From positions 1 to 64,000 of the forward strand of contig NZ_FOYZ01000009.1 in assembly GCF_900112775.1 (NCBI RefSeq): 64,000 bases of DNA, in the 5' to 3' direction. Every line of letters starts with the position of its first letter. The first letter of the stretch is position 1. Origin of the DNA: Anaeromicropila populeti (GTDB lineage: Bacteria > Bacillota > Clostridia > Lachnospirales > Lachnospiraceae). The translations under genes and the position numbers were made by a program. Positions 9,962 through 18,589 of this stretch are shown here, one piece after another. Under the pieces are notes generated by a model. That model made no database searches and was not told where the DNA came from. It was given only the letters and a program-made list of their open reading frames with translations.

Positions 9962-10660
9962 CTAATCCTCTTTCTGTTTTAAAATTAATATTGCCTGATA
10001 TGCTGCTTCTTGTTCAGCTGCTTTTTTAGTTCTCCCACTACCTATACCAAGATTCCTTTCTCCAATGGAAACTGCCACTGTAAATTTTTTATTATGGTCA
10101 GGTCCTTCCTCCTGGATAAGTTGATACTTCAGTGTTTCTCTAAACTTGCTTTGGACGACTTCCTGCAAGATAGTCTTACTATCGTAAAAGAGTTTCTTAT
10201 GTTCAATGTCATTTAGCACATATTGATTAACAAACTCTTTTGCACTAGTAAAACCACCATCTAAGTATATAGCACCTATTAATGCTTCTAACGCATCTGA
10301 CAAAATCGAATCTCTTTCTCTGCCACCAGTCGCATTCTCTCCCTTTCCCAATAATAAATATGTCCCCAATTGTATTTCTCTGGCACATGTTGCTAACGAC
10401 TGCTCACAAACCAGTCCTGCACGCAGTTTTGTCATTTCCCCCTCGTCCATTTCTGTATAATGAACATAAATAAATTCACTTGCTATTACTTCTAAAACTG
10501 CATCTCCCAGAAATTCCAGCCTTTCATTATTTGCAAGTAAATGCATTCTCTTCTCATTTGAATAAGAACTATGAGTAATCGATTGGCGAAGATAATTTCT
10601 ATTTCTGAAATGATATTTTATCATTTCCTCTAATTCATTAACATTTTGCTTATATGTCAT
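9962..10660 (-). CDS. rnc: Ribonuclease III
   Basis: Double-strand-specific endoribonuclease that processes rRNA precursors and structured mRNAs. The 232-aa product has the RNase III signature NERLEFLGDAVLE in the first third, acidic metal-site residues further on (DALEALIGAIYLDGG), and a C-terminal double-stranded RNA-binding domain ending AAEQEAAYQAIL. The ATG at 10660 is chosen over a 35-residue N-terminal extension because AGAGGA lies 7 nt upstream and the family begins with this helix. It is separated from acpP by a hairpin (10683-10718) and overlaps the smc ribosome binding region. The pnp leader hairpin in this window is a plausible substrate. Confidence 0.97.
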   Translation of the reverse strand: MTYKQNVNELEEMIKYHFRNRNYLRQSITHSSYSNEKRMHLLANNERLEFLGDAVLEVIASEFIYVHYTEMDEGEMTKLRAGLVCEQSLATCAREIQLGTYLLLGKGENATGGRERDSILSDALEALIGAIYLDGGFTSAKEFVNQYVLNDIEHKKLFYDSKTILQEVVQSKFRETLKYQLIQEEGPDHNKKFTVAVSIGERNLGIGSGRTKKAAEQEAAYQAILILKQKED

Positions 10661-10682
10661 AACGTTCCTCTCAATTATTAAA

Positions 10683-10718
10683 AATTCAGGCTGTCCGTGA
10701 AATGAATTCTGGACAGCC
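10683..10718 (-). terminator. Partial terminator / attenuating hairpin between acpP and rnc
   Basis: Read leftward, GGCTGTCC and GGACAGCC (plus 10711-10718 and 10689-10696) form an 8-bp GC-rich stem over a 14-nt loop, followed by GAATTTTT. The T-run is short and offset by two bases, so termination is probably incomplete. It would let acpP be made in excess of rnc-smc-ftsY while leaving some read-through. Confidence 0.65.
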
Positions 10719-10765
10719 CGATAAAAATTCGCATAAAAATTTAACTTCCAGGCAGGACTTATCAA

Positions 10766-10996
10766 TTAATTGATTGCACTCTTAATTTGCTCAATCGCGT
10801 CTCCTACTGTAACAATCTTCTCTGCATCCTCATTTGCAATTTCAATATCAAATTCTTCTTCGATACCCATAATTATTTGAAATACATCTAATGAATCTGC
10901 TCCTAAATCATCTACAAATGTGCTGTCCATAGTAATTTCGTCTTCCTCAACATTTAAAACTTCACTGATAATTTTTTTTAACTTTTCTAATTCCAT
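10766..10996 (-). CDS. acpP: Acyl carrier protein
   Basis: The small acidic carrier of growing acyl chains in type II fatty acid synthesis. The 76-aa product contains the phosphopantetheine site GADSLD with the attachment serine near residue 37, and the acidic helix IIMGIEEEFDIEI. The ATG at 10996 is preferred to the longer frame because AAAGGTG precedes it and ACPs begin at this helix. It lies 25 bp downstream of plsX, whose product uses acyl-ACP as substrate. Confidence 0.97.
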   Translation of the reverse strand: MELEKLKKIISEVLNVEEDEITMDSTFVDDLGADSLDVFQIIMGIEEEFDIEIANEDAEKIVTVGDAIEQIKSAIN

Positions 10997-11021
10997 AACA
11001 ATCACCTTTCCTAATTCCATA

Positions 11022-12059
11022 TTAATTAATTTTTTCATTATTCATAAGCATTTCTTTTATCATTTCATTTATTCGCTGTTCACTAAAGGTAACACACTGA
11101 ATGATTGAATGTTTCACTTCATTACTTTTTGCATTGCCATGTGTCTTGACCACAAGACCATTTAGACCAAGTAATGGAGCCCCTCCATAATTTGATGTAT
11201 CAAAATCCTTAAGTGTTTCCTTTAATGCAGGTTTCACAAGTAATGCACCTATTTTACTGCGTATTGAAGTCATCATTCCTTCTTTAATTTTGTGAAGCAT
11301 CATACTTCCAACGCCTTCATAAAGCTTAAGAATGACATTTCCGACAAAAGCCTCACAAACAATAACGTCCGCTGCACCAGTTGGGATATCTCTCGCTTCA
11401 ATGCTGCCAATGAAATTAATATCATTACAGTTTTTTAATATAGGATATGTTTCCTTTACCAGCATATTCCCTTTTTCTTCTTCAGCTCCAATATTTACAA
11501 TTGCCACCTTGGGATTTTCGATGCCCATTACATGCTTTACATATACAGACCCCATTTTTGAAAACTGTACCAAATGAGAAGATCGGGCATCTACATTCGC
11601 TCCACAATCAATTAGCAATGATGCCCCTTTGGAAGTTGGAATCAAAGGTGCTAATGGAGGTCTTTCAATACCTTTAATTCTACCAACTATCATCTGTCCA
11701 CCAACTAAAATCGCTCCAGTACTTCCAGCTGATACTATCGCATCTGCTTCTCCCTTTTTCACCAGATTCATTCCTACTACAATAGAAGAATCTTTTTTCT
11801 TCCGTATTGCCATAACTGGCGCTTCATCGCAATCAATTACTTCCTCCGCAGATACAATCTCTATCTGCTCAGCACGATACCTATATTTGTTTAGTTCATT
11901 TTCAATCTTATTCTTCTTGCCTACTAAAATGACTGTAATATTATCCTTTTCATTGACGGCTTCCACTGCACCCTTCACTATTTCCTCTGGTGCATTGTCA
12001 CCACCCATTGCATCTACCGCAACACGTATTGTATCATTCATTCTCTCTTTTGCCTCCAT
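11022..12059 (-). CDS. plsX: Phosphate acyltransferase PlsX
   Basis: PlsX makes acyl-phosphate from acyl-ACP for phosphatidic acid synthesis. The N-terminal signature VAVDAMGGDNAP, the mid-protein SAGSTGAILVGG and the C-terminal GLVVKTHGNAKS are all present. Two starts are possible: the ATG at 12059 (345 aa, weak AAGG 5 nt upstream) or the ATG at 12041 (339 aa, closer to the usual family start, purine-rich AGAGAGA upstream). It heads the plsX-acpP-(hairpin)-rnc-smc-ftsY-ilvA unit, with its own promoter at 12079-12107. Confidence 0.96.
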   Translation of the reverse strand: MEAKERMNDTIRVAVDAMGGDNAPEEIVKGAVEAVNEKDNITVILVGKKNKIENELNKYRYRAEQIEIVSAEEVIDCDEAPVMAIRKKKDSSIVVGMNLVKKGEADAIVSAGSTGAILVGGQMIVGRIKGIERPPLAPLIPTSKGASLLIDCGANVDARSSHLVQFSKMGSVYVKHVMGIENPKVAIVNIGAEEEKGNMLVKETYPILKNCNDINFIGSIEARDIPTGAADVIVCEAFVGNVILKLYEGVGSMMLHKIKEGMMTSIRSKIGALLVKPALKETLKDFDTSNYGGAPLLGLNGLVVKTHGNAKSNEVKHSIIQCVTFSEQRINEMIKEMLMNNEKIN

Positions 12060-12078
12060 ACTGCCTTACCTAACCTAT

Positions 12079-12107
12079 AATATACTAAATATTAATTTAT
12101 AAATCAA
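12079..12107 (-). promoter_or_regulatory. sigmaA promoter of plsX operon
   Basis: Minus-strand -35 TTGATT (12102-12107), 17-bp spacer, -10 TATATT (12079-12084). No FapR-like long inverted repeat was recognised around it. Confidence 0.55.
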
Positions 12108-12170
12108 CCTATATTTTAAATATTTTTTTAGAATGATTATTACAGAACGCAGAACAATTTCCTATCACAT

Positions 12171-12207
12171 AAAAAAGCAATAGCATACATTATCTGTACA
12201 CTATTGC
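12171..12207 (-). terminator. Intrinsic terminator after cheR
   Basis: Read leftward, GCAATAG and CTATTGC (plus 12201-12207 and 12177-12183) form a stem with weak inner pairing, followed by six T. It lies just after the cheR stop codon and separates the cheR-end operon from plsX. Confidence 0.85.
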
Positions 12208-12215
12208 CTGGAAAA

Positions 12216-12998
12216 CTATTTCATCTTTTTATAAAAGAAAGAACGATATGATTCATAACCTAACTTATTAGGCTGTAAGATTTGTTCTGTACTTCCTACA
12301 AAAAGAATACCTTCTTTTTTTAAAGCCATGTGAAACTTTTGATAAATGTCAACCTTAGCTTCTTCTGTAAAGTAAATCAAAACATTACGGCAGACAATCA
12401 TATCACAATCTTTTGGATAGTCATCTTTTAACAAATTATGTTGTCTGAACTCAACCCTTGACTTAACTGCATCAGAAATAGCAAAGGTCTTATCATTAAT
12501 CATATTGAAATGCTTCTTTTTAAATTCTTCTGGTAATGCCTTCAGGCTTTTTTCATGGTATAAACCAGATTGCGCCTTTTCCAACACTTGCTTATCAATG
12601 TCTGTTGCAATTATCTTAATATTATGTAATGGCAACATCTTTGACAATAACATAACTAAAGAATATGGTTCGTCACCAGTGGAACAGGCAGCGCTCCAGA
12701 TTTTCAAATTATTCCCAAAACGGTCAAACAGGTACGGAAAAATCTCTTTCTCAAGCAATGCCCACTGATCTGGATTACGATAAAATTCCGAAACATTAAT
12801 TGTTAAATAGTTTACAAATTCATCAAACAAAAGCTTATCCTTTTTTATAGCTGCTACATATTCCTCATAAGTCGCTATTTTATGCTTTGCAATCAATGCA
12901 TCAATACGCCGTTTCATTTGTCTTTCCTTGTAAGCGTTCAAGTCAATTCTCGTTAAGTCAAATATATGTTTCTTAAAAGTTTCGTAATCATATACCAT
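12216..12998 (-). CDS. cheR: CheR-type protein-glutamate O-methyltransferase
   Basis: CheR transfers methyl groups from S-adenosylmethionine to chemoreceptor glutamates. The roughly 260-aa product has the small all-helical N-terminal CheR domain and a Rossmann-fold methyltransferase with WSAACSTGDEPYSL, the ATDIDKQVL strand and the CRNVLIYF motif. All are family hallmarks. Two adjacent ATGs (13001 and 12998) follow AGGAG; the second has better spacing. It is 15 bp downstream of the S1 gene and ends the operon. No other chemotaxis gene is in the window, so it may serve receptors encoded elsewhere or act as a stand-alone CheR. Confidence 0.9.
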   Translation of the reverse strand: MVYDYETFKKHIFDLTRIDLNAYKERQMKRRIDALIAKHKIATYEEYVAAIKKDKLLFDEFVNYLTINVSEFYRNPDQWALLEKEIFPYLFDRFGNNLKIWSAACSTGDEPYSLVMLLSKMLPLHNIKIIATDIDKQVLEKAQSGLYHEKSLKALPEEFKKKHFNMINDKTFAISDAVKSRVEFRQHNLLKDDYPKDCDMIVCRNVLIYFTEEAKVDIYQKFHMALKKEGILFVGSTEQILQPNKLGYESYRSFFYKKMK

Positions 12999-13013
12999 CA
13001 TATTACTCCTCAA

Positions 13014-14111
13014 TTATTCTTCTTCAGAATTATCTGCAGTCTCTTCAGTCTGCTCAGCATCTGCTAACATTGCTTTTATACTTAAGCTGATTTTCTTTTC
13101 TGCTTCATTTAAATCAACTATTTTAGCTGTAATTTCTTCTCCAACTTTTAATGCATCAGCAGGCTTGTCAACATGCTCTTTTGAAATCTGTGAAACATGA
13201 AGAAGCGCATCAACACCAGGTTCTAGTTCAACAAACGCACCAAAATCAGTCATTCTTGCAACAGTACCAGTTACAACTGTACCTACTGCGAATTTTTCAG
13301 AAGCATTTAGCCAAGGATTTTGGTTGTCAAATTTTAAGCTTAAAGCAATTTTCTCACCTTGAATATCTTTAATCAGTACCTGAATCTTTTCTCCAACCTT
13401 TAATACTTTCTTTGGATTATCTACTCTGCCCCATGACATTTCAGAAATGTGTAATAAGCCATCTGCACCGCCAAGATCAATAAAAGCGCCAAAGTCTGTA
13501 ACATTTTTAACTGTTCCTTCAACTGTCATGCCTACTTTAATTTTTGCAAATAGGACTTCTTGCATTTCCTTCTTCTTAGCAACTAACAATCTCTTACGGT
13601 CACCAATAATTCTTCTTCTCTTTGGATTGAATTCTGTAATTACAAATTCAATTTCCTGATCTTTATATTTTGATAAATCCTTCTCAAAAGAATCGGATAC
13701 CAGGCTTGCAGGGATAAAAACCCTAGCCTCCTCAATAACAACACTTAAACCACCATCTAATACAGAAGAAACTTTAGCTTTTAATACGGTTTGTTTTTCA
13801 AAGGCCTCTTCTAATACTTTATTACCCTTTTGCGCTGCTAATCTCTTATAAGTAAGTAATACCTGGCCTTCCCCATCATTAACCTTTAAAATCATGGCTT
13901 CCATTGTGTCACCAACTTTAACCAGCTCATGAAAATCTACATTTGGTGAATTTGTATATTCACTTTTTGTTATGATACCATCTGACTTGTAACCTATATT
14001 TAAGATGATTTCATCATCCTTCACACCGATAACAGTACCTTCTACTATCTCTCCTGCATGAATTGTTTTTAACGATTCTTCTAATAATTGTTCAAAGCTC
14101 ACTTCTGACAT
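13014..14111 (-). CDS. rpsA: S1 RNA-binding protein (ribosomal protein S1 homologue)
   Basis: Four consecutive S1 (OB-fold) domains are visible across the 365 aa, starting near residues 17, 104, 190 and 275, each with the GxVxxVxxFGAFVxL-type pattern (for example VKNVTDFGAFIDLGGADG). Such proteins bind mRNA at the ribosome. The four-domain Gram-positive form (YpfD-like) is shorter than the six-domain E. coli S1 and its ribosomal role is less certain. The tail is acidic. The gene overlaps the ispH end by 13 bp in a different frame. In many Clostridia the two are fused in one protein, so the separate frames here are notable. Confidence 0.93.
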   Translation of the reverse strand: MSEVSFEQLLEESLKTIHAGEIVEGTVIGVKDDEIILNIGYKSDGIITKSEYTNSPNVDFHELVKVGDTMEAMILKVNDGEGQVLLTYKRLAAQKGNKVLEEAFEKQTVLKAKVSSVLDGGLSVVIEEARVFIPASLVSDSFEKDLSKYKDQEIEFVITEFNPKRRRIIGDRKRLLVAKKKEMQEVLFAKIKVGMTVEGTVKNVTDFGAFIDLGGADGLLHISEMSWGRVDNPKKVLKVGEKIQVLIKDIQGEKIALSLKFDNQNPWLNASEKFAVGTVVTGTVARMTDFGAFVELEPGVDALLHVSQISKEHVDKPADALKVGEEITAKIVDLNEAEKKISLSIKAMLADAEQTEETADNSEEE

Positions 14112-14941
14112 GCTATTTGAACCTCCTTGATTATTTTATTTGGGGTTGAAGCCCCCGCTGTAATGCCTACATTATGAAAAGACTTAATTATATCTAAGTT
14201 CAAATCTGAAACTGTCTGTATATAATAAGTATTTATACATTCTTTTTTACATATCTCATATAACTTCTGAGTATTCGAACTATGCTTTCCGCCAACTACA
14301 AGCATTGCATCCGAAACACTGGCTAATTCTCTTGCTTCTCTCTGTCTGACTTCTGTAGCATTGCAGATAGTATTAAATGCAATTATATCATACCTCTTTT
14401 TTGAAATAATTTCAACTAATACTTCAAATTTCTTGTAATTAAATGTCGTCTGCGCCACAATGCATACTTTGGAACCTTCTTCCAAAGAAATCTTCTCTAC
14501 ATCTTTTTCATCCTTCACTATGATAGCCTTATCGTGACACCAGCCATTAATTCCCATTACTTCTGGATGATCCTCATTCCCAATAATGATAATCTGTCTG
14601 CCCTCATTGCTCTTTTCAAATACAATCTTATGAATTTTAATAACAAATGGACATGTAGCATTTACAACACGAAAACCCATATTTTCCATCGCATCCTGCA
14701 CAGCTTTGGACACCCCATGAGATCGTATAATTATTGTACCCTTTGGCATGCGTCTTAATTCTTCCAAATTATTTACAACCTTTACATTTTGTTGTTCAAG
14801 CTCCCTGACCACTTGTTCATTGTGTATAATTGAACCGAAGGTATACACATTATCTCCTCTCATCGCCTCCTTATAAACCATATCTACAGCTCTTTCAACC
14901 CCAAAGCAAAAGCCTGCATTTTCCGCAACCTTTACGTTCAC
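14099..14941 (-). CDS. ispH: 4-hydroxy-3-methylbut-2-enyl diphosphate reductase
   Basis: IspH is the last enzyme of the MEP isoprenoid pathway, a [4Fe-4S] protein making IPP and DMAPP. The three cluster cysteines are visible in NAGFCFGVERAV (near residue 12), NATCPFV (about 95) and NTICNATEVRQ (about 190). HGVSK and the C-terminal AGASTP are further family motifs. Length 280 aa is normal for the non-fused form. It lies between cmk (14-bp gap) and the S1 gene (13-bp overlap), an arrangement found across Clostridia. Confidence 0.97.
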   Translation of the reverse strand: MNVKVAENAGFCFGVERAVDMVYKEAMRGDNVYTFGSIIHNEQVVRELEQQNVKVVNNLEELRRMPKGTIIIRSHGVSKAVQDAMENMGFRVVNATCPFVIKIHKIVFEKSNEGRQIIIIGNEDHPEVMGINGWCHDKAIIVKDEKDVEKISLEEGSKVCIVAQTTFNYKKFEVLVEIISKKRYDIIAFNTICNATEVRQREARELASVSDAMLVVGGKHSSNTQKLYEICKKECINTYYIQTVSDLNLDIIKSFHNVGITAGASTPNKIIKEVQIACQK

Positions 14942-14955
14942 CTGATTCTCCTTCC

Positions 14956-15615
14956 CTATTGCTTATTCGCATATAGATAAATGATTTTTTTAACAACTTC
15001 ATCTATGGTTAAATCTGAGCTATCTATCAAAACTGCATCCTGAGCTTGTCTCAATGGTGCAAACTCACGATTCATATCCTGCTCGTCTCTTGCAACAATA
15101 TCTTCTTCTATTTTCTCCAGTTCACAGGTTTCTCCCTTTTCTAAAAGCTCTTTATACCGCCTCTCTGCTCTGGTATATGCACTTGCTGTCAAATAAATTT
15201 TCAGATCAGCATTGGGAAGTACATGGGTTCCAATATCTCTTCCATCCATTACCACATCAGAGGTCTTTGACAGCTTTCTTTGCAATTCTACCAACTGAAA
15301 ACGCACTTCTTTAATTTTAGCTACGTGCGAAGCCATCTTGCCAGCTTCTTCTGTCCGAATGAAACCGTTTACATTTTCTCCATTCAAAATAACCTGCTGC
15401 TCACCATTTTCATAAAGAATGGTAATATCTGCTTCCTTACAATCTCTTTTTATCACAACTGTATCCTCTATATTTTTTCTTTGAAAATACAATCCCATAG
15501 CTCTATACATGGCTCCTGTATCCACATATATAAAGCCCAGTTCTTTTGCAATTCTTTTTGCAATTGTACTTTTACCAGCTCCCGCTGGTCCATCGATAGC
15601 AATACTAAAGCCCAT
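14956..15615 (-). CDS. cmk: Cytidylate kinase
   Basis: Phosphorylates CMP and dCMP for pyrimidine nucleotide supply. The 219-aa product shows the P-loop DGPAGAGKST near residue 8, the substrate-contacting DTGAMYRA, DGRDIGTHV mid-protein and the R-rich lid ending RDEQDMNREFAPL. Length is typical. It sits in an operon with ispH and the S1 gene, as cmk commonly sits next to S1-like genes in bacteria. Confidence 0.97.
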   Translation of the reverse strand: MGFSIAIDGPAGAGKSTIAKRIAKELGFIYVDTGAMYRAMGLYFQRKNIEDTVVIKRDCKEADITILYENGEQQVILNGENVNGFIRTEEAGKMASHVAKIKEVRFQLVELQRKLSKTSDVVMDGRDIGTHVLPNADLKIYLTASAYTRAERRYKELLEKGETCELEKIEEDIVARDEQDMNREFAPLRQAQDAVLIDSSDLTIDEVVKKIIYLYANKQ

Positions 15616-15642
15616 AAGTTCCTCCTGCCATTCTACTATTTT

Positions 15643-16878
15643 TTACTGCACTCCTATTCCAGCAGAGTATGCAGTAGACCAGGCAATCTGTAAGTTAAAA
15701 CCACCTGTCAGTGCATCCAGATCCATCACTTCACCTGCAAAAAACACACCCTTAACTAATTTTGATTCCATGGTTGCCGGATTAATTTCTTTCACATTAA
15801 CCCCGCCTCTTGTAATAATCGCTTCATTAAAATCACGAAAACCTGTAATATGCATGGTCATGTTCTTTATCGCTGACACAATCTGTCTTCTCTCTTCTCT
15901 TGTAATTAAATTCACTTTTTTGTCCGGATCAATCTTTGACATTGCAATTATAACTGGAATCATTTTTCTTGGCAATAGTTGATCCAATGAATTCTTAAAC
16001 TGCTTATTCTGATTCAATTCAAAATCTCTTATGATACGGTTATCCAGCTGTTCTTCTGACAAAGCAGGTTTTATATCTATCACAAGAACCAGCTCCTTGT
16101 GCTCTTCCACAAACTTGGTAATCCTGCTGCTTGCACTTAATATTAAAGGTCCACTCACGCCAAAATGAGTAAACAGCATCTCCCCAAAATCATAAAACAG
16201 CTGTTTCTTACCACTTAATATCGTAACGGAAACATTTTTTAATGATAAGCCTTGCATTTCTTTTGCAAAAGCTTCCTGAACCGTTAGTGGAACCAGCGCC
16301 GGCATAATTTTTGTAACAGTATGCCCAAGCTTTTTAGCAAACACATAACCATCTCCAGTTGAACCTGTTGACTGATAAGAATATCCTCCTGTTGCAATGA
16401 TTAAGGAATCTCCAAAAATCAGCTTCCTGGAACCTTTTAATTGAATTGCCTTAAACTGTCCATTCTCTTCCACAACATCACAAACCGTTGAATTCAATAT
16501 AATTTCAACACCTAATTGTTCTAGCTGAACCTGTAATACCCGAATCACGTCAGATGACTTATCTGATAAAGGAAAGACTCTGTCACCTCGTTCTATCTTA
16601 GTTTTTAATCCGCTTTTTTCAAAAAAATCAATTGTGTCGTAATTAGTAAAACCATAAAATGCACTATATAAAAACTTTCTATTGGTAACAATACTGTCAA
16701 ATACAGTGTCCATATCAGCTGCATTCGTAATATTGCATCTGCCCTTTCCAGTAATAAACAATTTCTTTCCTAATTTTTCATTTTTCTCAATCAATACAAC
16801 ATTATGTCCCATTTTTGCAGCAGTTATAGCCGCGAACATACCAGCAGCTCCACCACCAACTACTATTATTTTACTCAT
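15643..16878 (-). CDS. NAD(P)/FAD-dependent oxidoreductase (HI0933/BaiN family)
   Basis: Flavoprotein with an N-terminal dinucleotide-binding motif VVGGGAAGMFAA, the family sequence GKGRCNITN near residue 48, and a C-terminal FAD-contacting segment TGGFNLQIAWSTAYSAG. The 411-aa length fits the HI0933-like family, whose members are widespread and poorly understood. One (BaiN) was linked to bile-acid dehydroxylation in gut Clostridia, but this alone does not imply that activity here. It is commonly next to cmk in Clostridia, as here (27-bp gap), which suggests a housekeeping role. Confidence 0.85.
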   Translation of the reverse strand: MSKIIVVGGGAAGMFAAITAAKMGHNVVLIEKNEKLGKKLFITGKGRCNITNAADMDTVFDSIVTNRKFLYSAFYGFTNYDTIDFFEKSGLKTKIERGDRVFPLSDKSSDVIRVLQVQLEQLGVEIILNSTVCDVVEENGQFKAIQLKGSRKLIFGDSLIIATGGYSYQSTGSTGDGYVFAKKLGHTVTKIMPALVPLTVQEAFAKEMQGLSLKNVSVTILSGKKQLFYDFGEMLFTHFGVSGPLILSASSRITKFVEEHKELVLVIDIKPALSEEQLDNRIIRDFELNQNKQFKNSLDQLLPRKMIPVIIAMSKIDPDKKVNLITREERRQIVSAIKNMTMHITGFRDFNEAIITRGGVNVKEINPATMESKLVKGVFFAGEVMDLDALTGGFNLQIAWSTAYSAGIGVQ

Positions 16879-16912
16879 TCAGCCTCCAATAGTCAATTAC
16901 TATCCATTTTCA

Positions 16913-17803
16913 TTACATTTCATATTTCGTCATTCTTTCAAAATCATCACTGCTCCCGTATATTTGATATTGTCTCCAAATATCTTCCATTGCTGCTAAA
17001 GTTTCTGTAACTGTATCCTGCTTTTTCAAAAATACAGCTACAATCAGCGCATTGATTACACTCATAGGCGCAACCAAGGAATCTACAACAGAAGCCAGTC
17101 CATTGTCTGCAATTAAATTGCATTTTGAATAAGTCGTCAAAGGAGACTCATAACTGTCTGTTATCGTTATAATATCTGCCTTTCTTTTTTCGGCAAATTC
17201 AACTGCCCGAATCGTACTTAATGAGTAGCGGGGAAAGCTGATTCCAATCATAACATCCTTTTCATCAATATGAATAATTTTCTCAAACAATTCGCCCATA
17301 CTATATGATTCCACCAGCTTAACCTGTTGAAACACAACACTTAAATAGAATGCCAGAAAACTTGCTAACGGTGCACTGCTCCGAACTCCAATGATGTAAA
17401 TTGTTCTCGCATTCAATATTATTTCAACTGCTTTATCAAATGCCTCTTGATCAATTCCATCTATTGTTTTACGAATATTATCTGCATCTGACTGTAAAAC
17501 CGTTTTTAACAAATCCCCCTGCTTGATTCTGTCGTTGGTAACTTCCATGCGCTGAACCGTGTTTAGCTTATTTTTCACAACTTCCTCAAGAGCTCTGTGA
17601 AATTGAGGAAATCCTTCATAACCTAGCAAAACAGCAAATCTGGAAACAGTAGACTCACTTACGCCTACTACTTCACCCAGTTTTGCTGCTGTAAAAAAAA
17701 CTGCTTTCTCATAATTATCTAAAATATAATCTGCAATTAATTTCTGACCTTTGCTAAATTCCCGATATCCTTTATTAATTTTACTAATAATATCACTCTG
17801 CAC
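16913..17803 (-). CDS. MurR/RpiR family transcriptional regulator
   Basis: The N-terminal helix-turn-helix of the RpiR type (KLGEVVGVSESTVSRF, about residues 45-60) is followed by a C-terminal SIS sugar-phosphate isomerase-like domain (YIIGVRSSAPLASF and DVMIGISFPRYS). Such regulators respond to phosphosugars. The reading frame opens at a TTG (17833) without a ribosome binding site. The GTG at 17803, preceded by a G-rich GTGGG, gives the usual family N-terminus. It lies in a run of housekeeping genes with no sugar genes nearby, so its target cannot be inferred from context. Confidence 0.85.
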   Translation of the reverse strand: MQSDIISKINKGYREFSKGQKLIADYILDNYEKAVFFTAAKLGEVVGVSESTVSRFAVLLGYEGFPQFHRALEEVVKNKLNTVQRMEVTNDRIKQGDLLKTVLQSDADNIRKTIDGIDQEAFDKAVEIILNARTIYIIGVRSSAPLASFLAFYLSVVFQQVKLVESYSMGELFEKIIHIDEKDVMIGISFPRYSLSTIRAVEFAEKRKADIITITDSYESPLTTYSKCNLIADNGLASVVDSLVAPMSVINALIVAVFLKKQDTVTETLAAMEDIWRQYQIYGSSDDFERMTKYEM

Positions 17804-17846
17804 CCTATTATACCCACATAACCCTTCCGACAAAATACTTTATTGC

Positions 17847-18491
17847 TTAATATAAATACAACTCATCATACTTATACGTAAAATGCCCGCTTTCATAAGC
17901 ATCATCCTCCATTCGGAAAATAACACCTTTGCAGGACTCAATATTGTCAAGCAAACTTTGGGAAATACTATTCAAAATTGTGGCTTCTACTCCAGATCCT
18001 ACATTAACCAAAGGTGCCTTATCCTTTTCAAAGCTGACAACTACATTATCTTTTTCTTCCTTCACGTAATAAATACCAATATCTATGCCACTGTCCACAT
18101 AAGAAGAAACAACCTCCTGAACAATTAATTCCGGTGTAATTTCTGTATCACTTGGCAGTAAAGCCGTAGCCGCCTCACATTCTAACGTTTCTTTGTTAAT
18201 TGAATAAATCTGGATTTCAATCAGATCATTTCTGACTAGTTCTGATACGGCATCATCCTTATCTTTTGTAATAGCTTCCTCACTAGTTTCTTCTCCAGCA
18301 CCTTCTATTGAAGAAACTTCTGGTTCACCAGAAACCTCTGGCTCATCTGAAACATCTGGTGTTTCCTCACTTGTAATTACAGGAGGTTTCTCAGAGGTTT
18401 TCGATTTATTCGTATTACATCCTGTTACTAAAACAACTGTAACTATGATTAAACAAGAAAAAACTATCTTTTTCCATCTATTCTTTAACAT
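17847..18491 (-). CDS. GerM-like (GerMN domain) lipoprotein
   Basis: The roughly 214-aa product starts with a basic N-terminus, a hydrophobic stretch and a lipobox ending VLVTGC, so it should be a lipid-anchored extracytoplasmic protein. A Ser/Glu/Pro-rich linker (about residues 30-85) leads to a domain of about 110 aa resembling GerMN (ATALLPSDTEITPELIV, then VVVSFEKDKA and an LNSISQSLLD helix), as in spore-germination or cell-wall associated GerM-type proteins. I chose the ATG at 18491 because AGGAG precedes it and the signal peptide starts there. It has its own promoter. The family call is moderate, and function beyond an exported binding or accessory protein is unknown. Confidence 0.7.
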   Translation of the reverse strand: MLKNRWKKIVFSCLIIVTVVLVTGCNTNKSKTSEKPPVITSEETPDVSDEPEVSGEPEVSSIEGAGEETSEEAITKDKDDAVSELVRNDLIEIQIYSINKETLECEAATALLPSDTEITPELIVQEVVSSYVDSGIDIGIYYVKEEKDNVVVSFEKDKAPLVNVGSGVEATILNSISQSLLDNIESCKGVIFRMEDDAYESGHFTYKYDELYLY

Positions 18492-18516
18492 ATCATCACT
18501 CCTGTCTTTCTTTATA

Positions 18517-18544
18517 ATGATACCATAATGAAAAGATATGTCAA
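18517..18544 (-). promoter_or_regulatory. sigmaA promoter upstream of the GerM-like gene
   Basis: Minus-strand -35 TTGACA (18539-18544), 16-bp spacer, -10 TATCAT (18517-18522). It probably starts a unit running through the RpiR regulator, flavoprotein, cmk, ispH, S1 and cheR to the terminator at 12171. Confidence 0.65.
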
Positions 18545-18589
18545 ATTTATGGTAAAACAAAAAAAAGACTAGTTTCATCATGTACAGTA

